Assembly (NCBI RefSeq): GCF_002931055.1
Contig: NZ_PSXX01000008.1
Coordinates: forward strand, 124,001 to 188,000
Source of the DNA: Pseudoclavibacter sp. AY1H1
GTDB lineage: Bacteria; Actinomycetota; Actinomycetes; Actinomycetales; Microbacteriaceae
DNA: 64,000 nt
Reading direction: 5' to 3'
The notes beneath the pieces were generated by a model, which ran no database searches, had not been told where the DNA came from, and worked only from the letters and a program-made list of their open reading frames with translations. Made by a program: the position numbers and the translations under genes. This document shows positions 1 to 8,426 of the stretch, in pieces; position 1 is the stretch's first letter; each line of letters opens with the position of its first letter.

Positions 1-113
1 CCCGCCGTGATGCCGCTCGTCGCGATCGCCTCCTTCACCTCCGCCGTGACGTCGATGTAGCTGGGCGTGCCGCCGTGTGACTGCAGCTGGAGGGTGGTCT
101 GGTAGACGGTCAT
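1..113 (-). CDS. YjbQ-family (UPF0047) protein, N-terminal part only
   Basis: The first 37 codons of a leftward gene cut by the window edge. The protein opens MTVYQTTLQLQSHGG and continues with IDVTAEVKEAI, the usual opening of YjbQ/UPF0047 proteins, a small one-domain family linked to a weak thiamine-phosphate synthase activity. An AAGGA ribosome site lies just upstream of the ATG. It follows the aldolase gene by 74 bases on the same strand, so it is probably the third gene of the sugar-phosphate operon. The catalytic region is outside the window, so activity cannot be judged. Confidence 0.75.
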   Translation of the reverse strand, partial: MTVYQTTLQLQSHGGTPSYIDVTAEVKEAIATSGITA

Positions 114-187
114 CGGTGTTCCTTCGTGGTCGTGGATGCGCGTGCTTCGGCGCGCGCGCAGATGTCGGTTGGTGTGGCTGGCTCGGC

Positions 188-1036
188 TCAGGCGCCCGGG
201 CGCAGGGCCTGAATGAAGTCGGCCACGTCGGCCTCGACCTGCGCGGAGACCGCCTTCGCGACCTTCGGGAACAGGATGGTGTTGGGCTGCTCCGCGGCCC
301 GGAGCGCCGCATCCAGTGCCGCCTTCGCCGCGTACGTGTAGTAGTTGATCTTGCGGACGCCGCGCGTGATGGAACGGTGGTACTCGTCGAGGCTGAGCCC
401 GGAGCCGCCGTGCATGACGATGGGCACGCCCGTCGCATCCCGCAGCTGCTCGATGAGCTCGTAGTTGAGCTTCGGCTCCTGGTGGTACATGCCGTGCACC
501 GTGCCGAAGGAGGCAGCGAGCGCGGTCACGCCGGTGCGCTCGACGAACTCCTTCGCCTGCGCTGGCTCCGTGTACAGGGTTTCGTCGGCGATGCCCTGGC
601 TCGGGTCGCCGTTCTCGTTGCCCGTCATGACGCCGAGCTCGCCTTCGACCCCCACGCCGCGTTCCTTCGCGAGCTTCACGACCTCGGTCGTGCGGGCGAC
701 GTTCTCCTCGTACGGCAGCGTCGAGCCGTCGATCATGACGGAGTTGAAGCCGATGTCGAGGCCGCGAGCGATGTACTCGATGTCCTCGCCGTGGTCGACG
801 TGCAGCACGAACGGCGCTTCGCTGCGCGTCGCGAGGGCGAGCATCGCCGGCCCGATGTCGTCGATCGACAGGGTGCTCTCGTGCACCTGCGCGTGCTGCA
901 GGATGACGGGAACGCCGGCCTTCTCGGCAGCGGAGATCGTGCCGAGCAGCCCCTCGAAGTAGGGGGTGTTGACCGCCGCGATGGCGATGTTGTTCTTCTG
1001 TGCGTAGCGGAGCGCTTCGTCGAGTCCGATGAGCAT
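188..1036 (-). CDS. class II fructose-bisphosphate aldolase family protein
   Basis: A 282-residue class II (zinc-dependent) ketose-bisphosphate aldolase. The metal and substrate signatures are present: HVDHGED (79-85), EGELG (131-135), GTVHG (178-182) and MHGGSG (208-213). The family cleaves ketose 1-phosphates or 1,6-bisphosphates to dihydroxyacetone phosphate plus an aldehyde. The length fits the shorter KbaY/GatY/FbaA-like group rather than the 340-residue housekeeping actinobacterial Fba, so the substrate could be tagatose bisphosphate, a deoxysugar phosphate or similar. It lies 39 bases after a triosephosphate isomerase, which would process the dihydroxyacetone phosphate. A GAGAGAAG ribosome site precedes the ATG. 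Fold is certain; substrate is not. Confidence 0.85.
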   Translation of the reverse strand: MLIGLDEALRYAQKNNIAIAAVNTPYFEGLLGTISAAEKAGVPVILQHAQVHESTLSIDDIGPAMLALATRSEAPFVLHVDHGEDIEYIARGLDIGFNSVMIDGSTLPYEENVARTTEVVKLAKERGVGVEGELGVMTGNENGDPSQGIADETLYTEPAQAKEFVERTGVTALAASFGTVHGMYHQEPKLNYELIEQLRDATGVPIVMHGGSGLSLDEYHRSITRGVRKINYYTYAAKAALDAALRAAEQPNTILFPKVAKAVSAQVEADVADFIQALRPGA

Positions 1037-1075
1037 GTGTTGGTCTTCTCTCTGGTGGCCCTGTGGGGGAGCGGG

Positions 1076-1792
1076 TCAGTTGGCGGGGGCGGCGCTCGCC
1101 TGCGCGTCGCGGTGGTCGGCGAGCGCCTGGAACATCTCGGTGAGGATCTCGCGCCAGTCGGGGTGCTTGATGATGCCGCTCGTGCCGCCTGAGCAGTCGG
1201 CGCCCTGCTGCAGGACGCGCGTGATGTCGGCGCCGCGGCTCACGCCGGCTGCCTGCACGACGAGGATCGCCGGGTCGACGTTCTTCACGATCTGGGTCGT
1301 GCGCTCGATGTAGTCGCCCGCGTCCATCTGCCCCGTGCCGATGTTGGCGGTCGGCTCGCAGATCATGCCGGAGGGGTCGAGGTCGGCAACCGCGCGGCAC
1401 TGCAGGTCCGAGTCGGCGCAGACGATGGTTGCAAGACCGACCTCTTCGCAACGGCGCATCGTCGCGTCGAGGTCGGCCAAGGTGAGGGGGTGCTCGGCGT
1501 GGTTGAGCACGACGGCCTTGACCCCGGCTTCGGCGAGGCCCTCGGCGAGGATGTGCCCCATGCCGCGGCCAGGCACGATCGGGTCGACGTGCTGGGCGGT
1601 GACGCAGAGGTTCGTCGTCTCGGCGACGACCGACCGGAGGTCGATGTGCTGCGCGGTGAACACGACGTCGATGTCGAACGCTCCAGCGAGCTCGTCGGTG
1701 AGGTGTGCCAGCTTCATGAGCTCGCTGCCCGTCAGGTACGCCTTCGGGTTGACGATCAGAAACGGGCTCCGTACAGGGATGGGGACAGCCAT
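1076..1792 (-). CDS. triosephosphate isomerase, archaeal-type
   Basis: A 238-residue TIM-barrel isomerase expected to interconvert dihydroxyacetone phosphate and glyceraldehyde 3-phosphate. Catalytic residues can be placed: Asn15 and Lys17 (VNPKAY), His98 (LNHAEH) and Glu146 (CEPTANIGTG). The short length, AQHIDLR (48-54), AQHVD (66-70) and GHILAEGLAEAG (79-90) resemble archaeal enzymes such as that of Methanocaldococcus, not the 250-residue bacterial TpiA. First gene of the leftward operon with the aldolase and YjbQ, so probably a pathway-dedicated isomerase rather than the glycolytic one. AGGAG precedes the ATG by 8-9 bases. A related activity such as erythrulose-phosphate isomerase cannot be excluded. 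Confidence 0.82.
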   Translation of the reverse strand: MAVPIPVRSPFLIVNPKAYLTGSELMKLAHLTDELAGAFDIDVVFTAQHIDLRSVVAETTNLCVTAQHVDPIVPGRGMGHILAEGLAEAGVKAVVLNHAEHPLTLADLDATMRRCEEVGLATIVCADSDLQCRAVADLDPSGMICEPTANIGTGQMDAGDYIERTTQIVKNVDPAILVVQAAGVSRGADITRVLQQGADCSGGTSGIIKHPDWREILTEMFQALADHRDAQASAAPAN

Positions 1793-1817
1793 TGTCAGTT
1801 GCTCCTAGCGGATAAAT

Positions 1818-1852
1818 GCACAAAGTTGCACTAAAGAATGTACGAACGTGCA
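1818..1852. promoter_or_regulatory. possible operator pair ahead of the isomerase-aldolase operon
   Basis: Two short palindrome-like sites lie 21 bases apart, about two helical turns: TGCACAAAGTTGCA at 1818-1831 and TGTACGAACGTGCA at 1839-1852 (TGYACG inverted with one mismatch). They sit 26-60 bases upstream of the isomerase start, where a DeoR- or LacI-type sugar regulator would bind. No regulator gene is adjacent within the window, so the assignment rests on symmetry and position only. Confidence 0.3.
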
Positions 1853-1990
1853 GTGTGGCAAGTATCGCATCTGTGGAGAGCACCTGGCAAGAGCACGGAT
1901 GCGCGTGCCCCGCCGACGTCCGCGTGCGCCCCGGAGTCGTCCCAGGTGCCCCGAATAAGGTGGCACCTCACACTTGGACCAGGGAGCCAC

Positions 1991-2767
1991 ATGACTCGCG
2001 AACCCGTCTACTCATTTGCGATCGGGGTCGGCCGCACTGTCTTCGGCGCGCTCCGCGTTCGCCAGACGGTCCGCGGCGCGCAGCACCTTCCCGACACCGG
2101 CGGCGCCGTCATCGCGATGACCCACTTCGGCTACCTCGAGTTCGCCCTCGTCGAGTGCGCGACCTGGATGCACAACCGGCGGCGCATCCGCTTCATGGCC
2201 AAGCAGAGCGTGTTCGAGAAGCCCGTCGTCGGCCGACTCATGCGCAGCATGCGGCACATCCCGGTGAACATGAAGGCCGGTGCGGACGCGTTCGCCGCCG
2301 CCGCGACCGCCCTGCGTGACGGCGAGCTCGTCGGCGTCTTCCCCGAGGCCGGCGTCAGCGCGTCGTTCACGATTCGCGACTTCAAGACCGGAGCCGCACG
2401 CCTCGCCGCGCAGGCCGGCGTGCCCATCATCCCCGTCGCCGTCTGGGGCGGGCACCGCCTCCTCACCAAGAACCGCAAGATCACGCTGCGAGAGCGCCTC
2501 AACATCCCCGTGCACTTCTCTTTCGGCGCCCCCATCCATGTCGCACCGGACGACGACCCCGCCGACACCACGGCCAAGCTCAAGACGGTCATGGAGGCGC
2601 TCCTCAGCGAGCTGCAGTCGAACTACCCGGAAGACGGCGCGGGCAAGTGGTGGCAGCCCCGCGTGCTCGGTGGCACCGCCCCCACGCCCGAGGCTGCGGC
2701 TGCGGCAGATGCCGAGCGTGACCGCAGGCGCGAGGCCGCGCGAGCGCAGCAGGCAGCCAGGAAGTAG
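1991..2767 (+). CDS. PlsC-like 1-acylglycerol-3-phosphate acyltransferase family protein
   Basis: A 258-residue protein of the lysophosphatidate acyltransferase family, which transfers acyl chains to glycerolipids at the inner membrane face. Visible blocks: THFGYLE (44-50) at the catalytic motif, FMAKQSVFEKPVVG, a block III VFPEAGVS and a block IV IIPVAVWG. Two oddities: motif I reads HX4E rather than the usual HX4D, and block III has FPEAG rather than FPEGT. The last 30 residues are an Ala/Glu/Arg-rich tail. The ATG preceded by AGGGAG was chosen over an upstream in-frame ATG at 1838, which would add 51 non-conserved residues across the divergent promoter. Acyl acceptor unknown. Confidence 0.8.
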   Translation: MTREPVYSFAIGVGRTVFGALRVRQTVRGAQHLPDTGGAVIAMTHFGYLEFALVECATWMHNRRRIRFMAKQSVFEKPVVGRLMRSMRHIPVNMKAGADAFAAAATALRDGELVGVFPEAGVSASFTIRDFKTGAARLAAQAGVPIIPVAVWGGHRLLTKNRKITLRERLNIPVHFSFGAPIHVAPDDDPADTTAKLKTVMEALLSELQSNYPEDGAGKWWQPRVLGGTAPTPEAAAAADAERDRRREAARAQQAARK

Positions 2768-2848
2768 CGGGTCGGTTGCCACTGGCGCTGCGTCTGCCGC
2801 TGGGGCCGCAGCTGCAGCTGCCGTCGCAGCTGCCGTCGCCGCGGGCCG

Positions 2849-2926
2849 TGTCCAACATCAGTGCAGAATCCCTGCATCCGGTGCCGGAAGCGGGTCGAAG
2901 GCCGGAAATCGCACTGGTGTTGGTCA
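2849..2926. repeat. 78-bp palindromic element, copy 1
   Basis: Begins TGTCCAACATCAGTGC and ends GCACTGGTGTTGGTCA, so the two ends are inverted copies of each other. Length is exactly 78 bp, as in the other copies. Read on the reverse strand it matches the 12600 copy best. It lies between the acyltransferase stop and the MerR gene. Confidence 0.75.
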
Positions 2927-2966
2927 GTGATCGCCGGCACACGCGACCCGGTGCCAGACTTGGCGC

Positions 2967-3803
2967 ATGAACGGTGAGCATCCCGGAAGCCTGATGAGCA
3001 TCGGCGAGTTCTCGCGATACTCGGGTCTGAGCGTGCGCATGCTGCGGCATTACGCCGAACGGGGCGTGCTCGCGCCCGCCGAGGTCGACGAGTTCAGCGG
3101 GTACCGACGCTACGCCGCAGCCCAGCTCCGGGATGCGGGGCGCGTGCGGATGCTGCGCGACGCCGGGTGCGGAATCCCCGCCATCGCAGAGCTCCTGCCG
3201 CTCTTCGCGGCCCCTGACGTGCTCCGACCGCGCCTGCAGCTGCACCTCGACGAGCTCAAGGCCGAGGCGCAGCGGGTCGCCGATCAGCAGGCGCTCGCCG
3301 CGACGCTCCTCGATGGGCTCGCGGCGCGCTCGACCCGTCTGGACGTCACCGAGCGCACCTTCCCGGCGCTGCGCGTGCTGTACCTGCGCCGCACGGTCGC
3401 CGACTATCCCTCAGAGGGCCCGCTCTGGGTCGACTTCCGTGGGCCGGTGGCCGAGCTGACCTCGCGAGACCCCGCTGCCTTCGGCGAGGTCGGTGGTGCC
3501 ACCTACTTCGACGACGAGTATCGAGACGCTGACGTCGAGATGGCGATCTGGCGCGAGTACCGCGGTACATCCGTGCCGGAGGGGTACGAGGTCGTGGAAC
3601 TCCCCGAGCAGCGCGTCGCGACGGTCACCCACCGCGGCGGCTTCGAGACCATCAACGAGGCCACGGCGACGGCGGGGAGCTGGGTCGCCCAGCAGGGTCG
3701 CACCCGCGTCGGCCCGATCTTCAACGTCTACGTGCACGGCCCAGGCCGCGAGCCGAACCCGGACAACTGGGTCACCGAGGTCAACGTCCCCATCGCGGCT
3801 TGA
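2967..3803 (+). CDS. MerR-family regulator with GyrI-like effector domain
   Basis: A 278-residue regulator. Residues 10-80 are a MerR winged-helix domain (MSIGEFSRYSGLSVRMLRHY, then GYRRY), followed by a dimerisation helix and, from about residue 130, a GyrI-like small-molecule-binding domain ending in TEVNVPI. This is the BmrR/TipA-type layout, usually a ligand-responsive activator of drug or lipid-stress genes. The next gene, a VOC-family protein about 100 bases downstream, is a plausible target; such pairs often give resistance to small toxic molecules. No strong ribosome site precedes the ATG, so the transcript may have a short or absent leader. Ligand unknown. Confidence 0.85.
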   Translation: MNGEHPGSLMSIGEFSRYSGLSVRMLRHYAERGVLAPAEVDEFSGYRRYAAAQLRDAGRVRMLRDAGCGIPAIAELLPLFAAPDVLRPRLQLHLDELKAEAQRVADQQALAATLLDGLAARSTRLDVTERTFPALRVLYLRRTVADYPSEGPLWVDFRGPVAELTSRDPAAFGEVGGATYFDDEYRDADVEMAIWREYRGTSVPEGYEVVELPEQRVATVTHRGGFETINEATATAGSWVAQQGRTRVGPIFNVYVHGPGREPNPDNWVTEVNVPIAA

Positions 3804-3904
3804 CTCTCACACTGTGTGAGACCTCACGATCGGATCCAACGGCTGAACAGGCCGGCGGCGCAGCCAGAATCGCTGCGGCGCATCCGAATGAGAGGACAGC
3901 GACC

Positions 3905-4258
3905 ATGTGGGACAACGTGAACTACTTCGAGATTGGCACCACCGACCCGGAGGCCGCGAAGGCCTTCTACGGGGACACCTTCGGGTGGACGTTCGGCTCG
4001 CTCGAGCCCGGCGGCTACGGGATGGTCGACGGCGCAGGCAACGGAGGCGGGCTCTGGGATTCCAACACGGTCGGCGGCGGCAGCTGGGCGGTGTTCTACG
4101 TGGAGGTCGACGACATCGAGGCGAAGCTCGAGCAGGCGGCCGCGAACGGGGCGGAGACCGTCATCCCGCTCGTCGACAACGGCAGGATCAAGTTCGCGCA
4201 TCTGCGCGACCCGCTCGGCAACCGCTTCGGTGTCTGGCAGCGCAAGCCGCAGGGCTGA
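3905..4258 (+). CDS. VOC (glyoxalase/bleomycin-resistance fold) family protein
   Basis: A 117-residue single vicinal-oxygen-chelate module pair. It opens MWDNVNYFEIGTTDPEAAKAF and ends LRDPLGNRFGVWQRK, both hallmark strands of the fold, with a glycine-rich loop in the middle. Members are metal-dependent lyases or dioxygenases, or bind drugs; this short one resembles the stand-alone family near regulators. The ATG with GAGAGGACAG upstream was chosen over an in-frame start at 3800, which would add 35 residues without fold features. It follows the MerR gene and may be its target. No substrate can be assigned. Confidence 0.75.
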   Translation: MWDNVNYFEIGTTDPEAAKAFYGDTFGWTFGSLEPGGYGMVDGAGNGGGLWDSNTVGGGSWAVFYVEVDDIEAKLEQAAANGAETVIPLVDNGRIKFAHLRDPLGNRFGVWQRKPQG

Positions 4259-4286
4259 CGCCGGCCGCTCGCCGGTGGCGCTCTCC

Positions 4287-4341
4287 TGACCAACATGAGC
4301 GTGCTGTCGGCGCTCTCGGCACTGCGGCGTCTCCCTGCCGC
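4287..4341. repeat. truncated 78-bp element remnant
   Basis: Starts TGACCAACATGAGCGTGC, the standard 5' end of the 78-bp family, but no matching 3' end is found; the next full copy begins immediately at 4342. This looks like an older copy interrupted by, or recombined with, the newer one. Confidence 0.45.
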
Positions 4342-4419
4342 TGTCCAACTTCCGTGACGGATGCCCGCATCCGCAACCTGAACGGAGCTTGCGGCCTCGT
4401 TCGTCACGGAAGCTGGTCA
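4342..4419. repeat. 78-bp palindromic element, copy 2
   Basis: Starts TGTCCAACTTCCGTGACGGA and ends TCGTCACGGAAGCTGGTCA. The arms pair over about 20 bases with few mismatches. Exactly 78 bp. Its last three bases (TCA, 4417-4419) are the complement of the zapE-like gene's TGA stop codon, so the element end forms the gene end. Confidence 0.75.
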
Positions 4420-5730
4420 GCGCTGCAGGAGGTGCAGGCGGCTGACCATGCGGAACGCGTCGGCGCGGCCGGCGGCAGCGGCGACGAACTCGTCGAACGA
4501 CGCGTCGGCGTGGAAGTGCGCCTCGATGTCGTAGTCGACGAGCACGTCGACGGCGTTCACGAAGCGCTGCTGCGGGTCGCGGCCGACGGAGGCGAGGAGG
4601 GGAACGTCGAGGATGTGCCACGTGTCGAAGTCGCGCGCCCACTGCAGGAACTCGAGCGACGAGGTCTGCACGATGAAGAGCTCCGCGAACGTCGCCCACA
4701 GCTCGCGGCCGCGCACCGCCGTCACCTCGAACGTTCGGCCGCCGAGCTCGAGGCTCGTCGCCTCGGCGGGAGCCGGGCGCGTGGCGTCGGGTGCACGGCC
4801 CGCAGCAGCACTGGACTGCTCGTCTGCGCCGTCTGCGCCGTCGACCTGCGTCGACGGGAAGCTCGGCACGTGCACCCACGAACCGGTCGCGAAGCCCCGG
4901 CGCTCGACGGCGTCTGCGCGAGAACGGCGGTAGTCGACTTCGCCGGGGAGCTCCACGACGTCGAGCTCGCGCTCGATGAGCTCGATGCCAGGCTCGAAGA
5001 TGTGGTGGTAGACGGGGCTCGGGAGGAGGCCCTGCGGCCGGTAGTTCGAGGTCGCGACGACCGTGATGCCGTGGTCGAGGGCATACCGCAGCAAGGCTGT
5101 GAGCAGCGTCGCGTGGCCCGGGTCGTGCACGTGGAACTCGTCGAAGAGCAGCAGCTTCGCGTCGCCGATGAGTTCGCGGACGGCGTTTGCGAAGACGGTC
5201 TCGGAGCCGCGGTTCGCGAAGATGCGCGAGTGCAGCTCGTTGAAGAACGAGTGGAAGTGGACGCGCAGCTTCCGGTCCACGGGAACCGCGCCGTAGAAGG
5301 CGTCGAGCAGCCAGGACTTGCCGCGGCCGGCAGGCCCCCACAGGTAGAGGCCGCGCGGGACCGTCGAATCTGCGGCGGCGGACGCGGCGGATGCGTCGGG
5401 GCGATCAGCGTCGGCGACCTCGGAGTCGCTCTCCCCGGCGATGTCGGGGGCGCGCACCTCGACGATGTCGGGGGCGGCGTCGGCGGCTGGGCTCGGAGCG
5501 GCGTTCTCAACGGCGAGAGCTTCGTGCTCGACGATCTGCGCGCCGAGCCCTGCGAGACGCCGGGCGACCATCCGCTGGCCATCATCGAGAGTGAAGCCGG
5601 CCGCGGTCGCTGACGCCGCGATCGCAGCGAAGACCTCGCCGGCGCTCGCACCAGCAGTTTCGGGATGGGTTCCCCGCTTCGAGATGGGAAGCAACCCATC
5701 CCGAAGCGTGGAACCCATCCCGAGACTCAA
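4417..5730 (-). CDS. zapE: AFG1/ZapE-family AAA ATPase
   Basis: A 437-residue P-loop ATPase of the AFG1/ZapE family, linked in other bacteria to cell division or protein quality control at the membrane. Seen: RGLYLWGPAGRGKS with Walker A (132-139), Walker B LLLFDEFH (193-200), TSNYRP (228-232) and the C-terminal RELWATFAELF and ILDVPLL blocks. A low-complexity Ala/Asp-rich insert (about 75-122) precedes the ATPase core. The start is uncertain: residues 2-25 are encoded by a 68-bp repeat, and the first recognisable conserved stretch is FTLDDGQ near residue 46. No alternative start keeps that stretch except others inside the repeat. Just downstream of purL on the same strand, 12 bases apart. 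Confidence 0.8.
   Translation of the reverse strand: MSLGMGSTLRDGLLPISKRGTHPETAGASAGEVFAAIAASATAAGFTLDDGQRMVARRLAGLGAQIVEHEALAVENAAPSPAADAAPDIVEVRAPDIAGESDSEVADADRPDASAASAAADSTVPRGLYLWGPAGRGKSWLLDAFYGAVPVDRKLRVHFHSFFNELHSRIFANRGSETVFANAVRELIGDAKLLLFDEFHVHDPGHATLLTALLRYALDHGITVVATSNYRPQGLLPSPVYHHIFEPGIELIERELDVVELPGEVDYRRSRADAVERRGFATGSWVHVPSFPSTQVDGADGADEQSSAAAGRAPDATRPAPAEATSLELGGRTFEVTAVRGRELWATFAELFIVQTSSLEFLQWARDFDTWHILDVPLLASVGRDPQQRFVNAVDVLVDYDIEAHFHADASFDEFVAAAAGRADAFRMVSRLHLLQR
5658..5725. repeat. 68-bp palindromic element, copy 1
   Basis: TTTCGGGATGGGTT at one end and AACCCATCCCGAGA at the other, with internal GAGATGGGAAGCAACCCATC. Length 68 bp, identical to the three copies at 63.2-63.5 kb. 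It lies inside the 5' end of the zapE-like reading frame on the reverse strand. Confidence 0.75.
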
Positions 5731-5742
5731 GAGGTGCGGCGC

Positions 5743-8157
5743 TTAGTTCGCCGACGAGGCTGGCGCCGACGAGACGGCCGCCGACGAGGCCGCCGCCGTG
5801 ATGGCTGCGGAGATCGGCGCGGAGTTCGGTCCGACGACGTCGCCGAAGCGCTTCGGCAGCGTCGCGCCGCGCGCCTCGGAGAGCTCGGCGAGCGTGAACT
5901 CGAAGAGGCCCTGGACTTCGAGCTTCGCGTCGGCACCCGTGCCGTCGCTCACGCCGACGCGGGTGACGGGGAAGTCACGCGCCTCGCACATGGCCTGGAA
6001 GCGCACGTCGTCGTCGTGCGGGACGGAGACGAGGATGCGCCCGGCCGACTCGCTGAAGAGCGCGGTAGCGGCATCCACGCCTTCCTTGCGCATGAGGCCG
6101 TCGAGCACGATGCGCGCGCCGACGCCGAAGCGTGTCGACGCCTCGACGATCGCTGCCGCGAGGCCACCCTCGGAGAGGTCGTGCGCCGAGGTGAGGAGGC
6201 CCTGCTGGCCCGCGCCGATGACGAGGTCGGCGAGCGCCTTCTCACGCTCGAGGTCGACCTGCGGGGGGAGGCCACCGAGGTGTCCGTGCACGACGTCGGC
6301 CCAGCTGGAGCCGGAGAGCTCCTCGAGGGTCGTGCCGAGGAGGTAGAGGTTGTCGCCCTCCTCCTGCCAGCCCGACGGAACGCGGCGTGCGACGTCATCG
6401 ATGAGGCCGAGCACTGCGACGACGGGGGTCGGGTGGATGGGCACGTCGCCCGTCTGGTTGTAGAACGACACGTTGCCGCCCGTGACCGGGATGCCGAGTT
6501 CGAGGCAGCCATCCGCGAGTCCCTCGACGGCCTGCGCGAACTGCCACATGACCTCTGGGTTCTCAGGGCTGCCGAAGTTGAGGCAGTCGGAGACGGCGGC
6601 GGGGCGTGCGCCCGTGGCGGCGACGTTGCGGTACGCCTCGGCGAGCGCCAGCTTGGCCCCGGCAGAGGGGTCGAGCTGCGCGTAGCGGCCGTTGGCGTCG
6701 AGGCTGATGGCGAAGCCGAGCCCCGACTCCTCGTCGATGCGCACCATGCCGGCGTCCTCCGGGGTGCCGAAGGCGGTGTTGCCGAGCACGTAGCTGTCGT
6801 ACTGCTGCGTGATCCACTCGGGGTTGGCGAGGTTCGCCGACGAGATGAGGGCGAGCACCTGCTCGCGGAGCTCCTCACCCGACTGGGGGCGGGGGAGCGC
6901 GGATGCGGAGTCGGCCTGGAGCGCGTCGATCCAGCTCGGGTAGGCGACGGGGCGATCGTAGACGGGGCCGTCGATCGCGACGGTGCGCGGGTCGACGTTC
7001 ACGATCTCCACGCCGCGCCAGTTGATGACGAGGCGGCCCGTGTCGGTGACCTCGCCGAGCACGCTCGTCTCGACGTCCCACTTGTCGACGATGGCCATGA
7101 ACGCGTCGAGCTTGTCGGGAGCGACGACCGCCATCATGCGCTCCTGGCTCTCCGACATGAGGATCTCCTCGGCCGTCAGGTTCGGGTCGCGCAGCAGCAC
7201 CTTGTCGAGCTCGATGTACATGCCGCCGTCGCCGGCCGCCGCGAGCTCGCTCGTCGCGCAGGAGATGCCTGCGGCTCCGAGGTCCTGGATGCCCTCGACG
7301 ACCTTCTCGCGGAACAGCTCGAGGCAGCACTCGATGAGCACCTTCTCGGCGAAGGGGTCGCCGACCTGGACGGCCGGGCGCTTCGTGGGGCCCTTCTCGT
7401 CGAACGAGTCGGACGCGAGGATGGATGCGCCGCCGATGCCGTCGCCGCCCGTGCGCGCGCCGAAGAGCACGACCTTGTTGCCGGCGCCGCGGGCGTTCGC
7501 GAGGTGGAGGTCCTCGTGGCGGAGCACTCCGACCGCGAGCGCGTTGACGAGCGGGTTCGCCTGGTACACGCTGTCGAACCAGGTCTCGCCGCCGATGTTC
7601 GGCAGGCCGAGGCAGTTGCCGTAGAAGGAGATGCCGCTCGTGACGCCGTGCACGACCCGTGCCGTGTCGGCCTCGTCGATCGCGCCGAAGCGGAGCGCAT
7701 CCATGACCGCGACGGGGCGGGCACCCATGGAGATGATGTCGCGGACGATGCCGCCGACGCCGGTCGCGGCGCCCTGGAACGGCTCGATGTAGGAGGGGTG
7801 GTTGTGCGACTCGACCTTGAAGGTCACCGCCCAGCCCTCGCCAGCGTCGATGACGCCGGCGTTCTCGCCCATGCCGACCATGAGGTTCTTCTTCATCTCG
7901 TCGGAGACCTTCTGGCCGAACTGGCGCAGGTAGTTCTTCGAGGACTTGTAGGAGCAGTGCTCCGACCACATGACCGAGTACATGGCCAGCTCGCCCGAGG
8001 TGGGGCGGCGGCCGAGGATCTCGCGGATCTTGTCGTACTCGTCCGGCTTCAGCCCGAGGGCGCCGTACGGCTGCTCCTTCTCGGGAGTCGCCTTCGCGTT
8101 GTCGACGGTGTCCGGGCCAACTGCTTCGGAAGACGGGGTTGTGGTCTGGCTGCTCAC
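5743..8157 (-). CDS. purL: phosphoribosylformylglycinamidine synthase subunit PurL
   Basis: An 804-residue small-type PurL that, with PurQ and PurS (29.5-30.6 kb), makes FGAM from FGAR, ATP and glutamine in purine synthesis. Diagnostic stretches: [18 protein letters not shown] near the N-terminus, [13 protein letters not shown], a GGDGIGGA nucleotide loop and [10 protein letters not shown]. The GTG start at 8157 has AAGGAG eight bases upstream; longer in-frame readings to 8445 have no conserved residues. The last 30 residues are an Ala/Ser-rich tail extending beyond the domain. Purine genes occur at five separate places in this window, so this is not a single pur operon. Confidence 0.95.
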   Translation of the reverse strand: MSSQTTTPSSEAVGPDTVDNAKATPEKEQPYGALGLKPDEYDKIREILGRRPTSGELAMYSVMWSEHCSYKSSKNYLRQFGQKVSDEMKKNLMVGMGENAGVIDAGEGWAVTFKVESHNHPSYIEPFQGAATGVGGIVRDIISMGARPVAVMDALRFGAIDEADTARVVHGVTSGISFYGNCLGLPNIGGETWFDSVYQANPLVNALAVGVLRHEDLHLANARGAGNKVVLFGARTGGDGIGGASILASDSFDEKGPTKRPAVQVGDPFAEKVLIECCLELFREKVVEGIQDLGAAGISCATSELAAAGDGGMYIELDKVLLRDPNLTAEEILMSESQERMMAVVAPDKLDAFMAIVDKWDVETSVLGEVTDTGRLVINWRGVEIVNVDPRTVAIDGPVYDRPVAYPSWIDALQADSASALPRPQSGEELREQVLALISSANLANPEWITQQYDSYVLGNTAFGTPEDAGMVRIDEESGLGFAISLDANGRYAQLDPSAGAKLALAEAYRNVAATGARPAAVSDCLNFGSPENPEVMWQFAQAVEGLADGCLELGIPVTGGNVSFYNQTGDVPIHPTPVVAVLGLIDDVARRVPSGWQEEGDNLYLLGTTLEELSGSSWADVVHGHLGGLPPQVDLEREKALADLVIGAGQQGLLTSAHDLSEGGLAAAIVEASTRFGVGARIVLDGLMRKEGVDAATALFSESAGRILVSVPHDDDVRFQAMCEARDFPVTRVGVSDGTGADAKLEVQGLFEFTLAELSEARGATLPKRFGDVVGPNSAPISAAITAAASSAAVSSAPASSAN

Positions 8158-8426
8158 TGGCGAGGCTCCTTCTGGCGGCGCGATGCGGAGAAGTCGGGGC
8201 GTGTCCGCACCGGACGAGTCTACGGCGTTCGCGGGCGGACGCGCGATGGGCGGCGGATGCGCGCGAATGGGCTGTTCAGATGCGCGTCCGTCGGCGTTCA
8301 TCCGGTGACCGCTGGTGTTCACGCTGGCGTGGTGGCCTGTGTCCGCCCAGCCAGTCGGCAGGGTTGCGCCGGCGGGCCTCTCGGCTTCCGGCCCCACCAG
8401 GATTCCGAGAAGGACATCGACTTCGC
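8158..8426. other. purL / ABC importer divergent intergenic region
   Basis: 269 bases between the divergent purL and the ABC importer. It holds GC-rich sequence with several GGATGCG-type words and an AGAAGGA ribosome site for the importer at 8408-8414. I see no riboswitch-like conserved structure and no clear operator. Confidence 0.4.

Noticed and set aside
8158-8426. Riboswitch ahead of the ABC importer
   Set aside because: No TPP, cobalamin or other conserved riboswitch core could be recognised.
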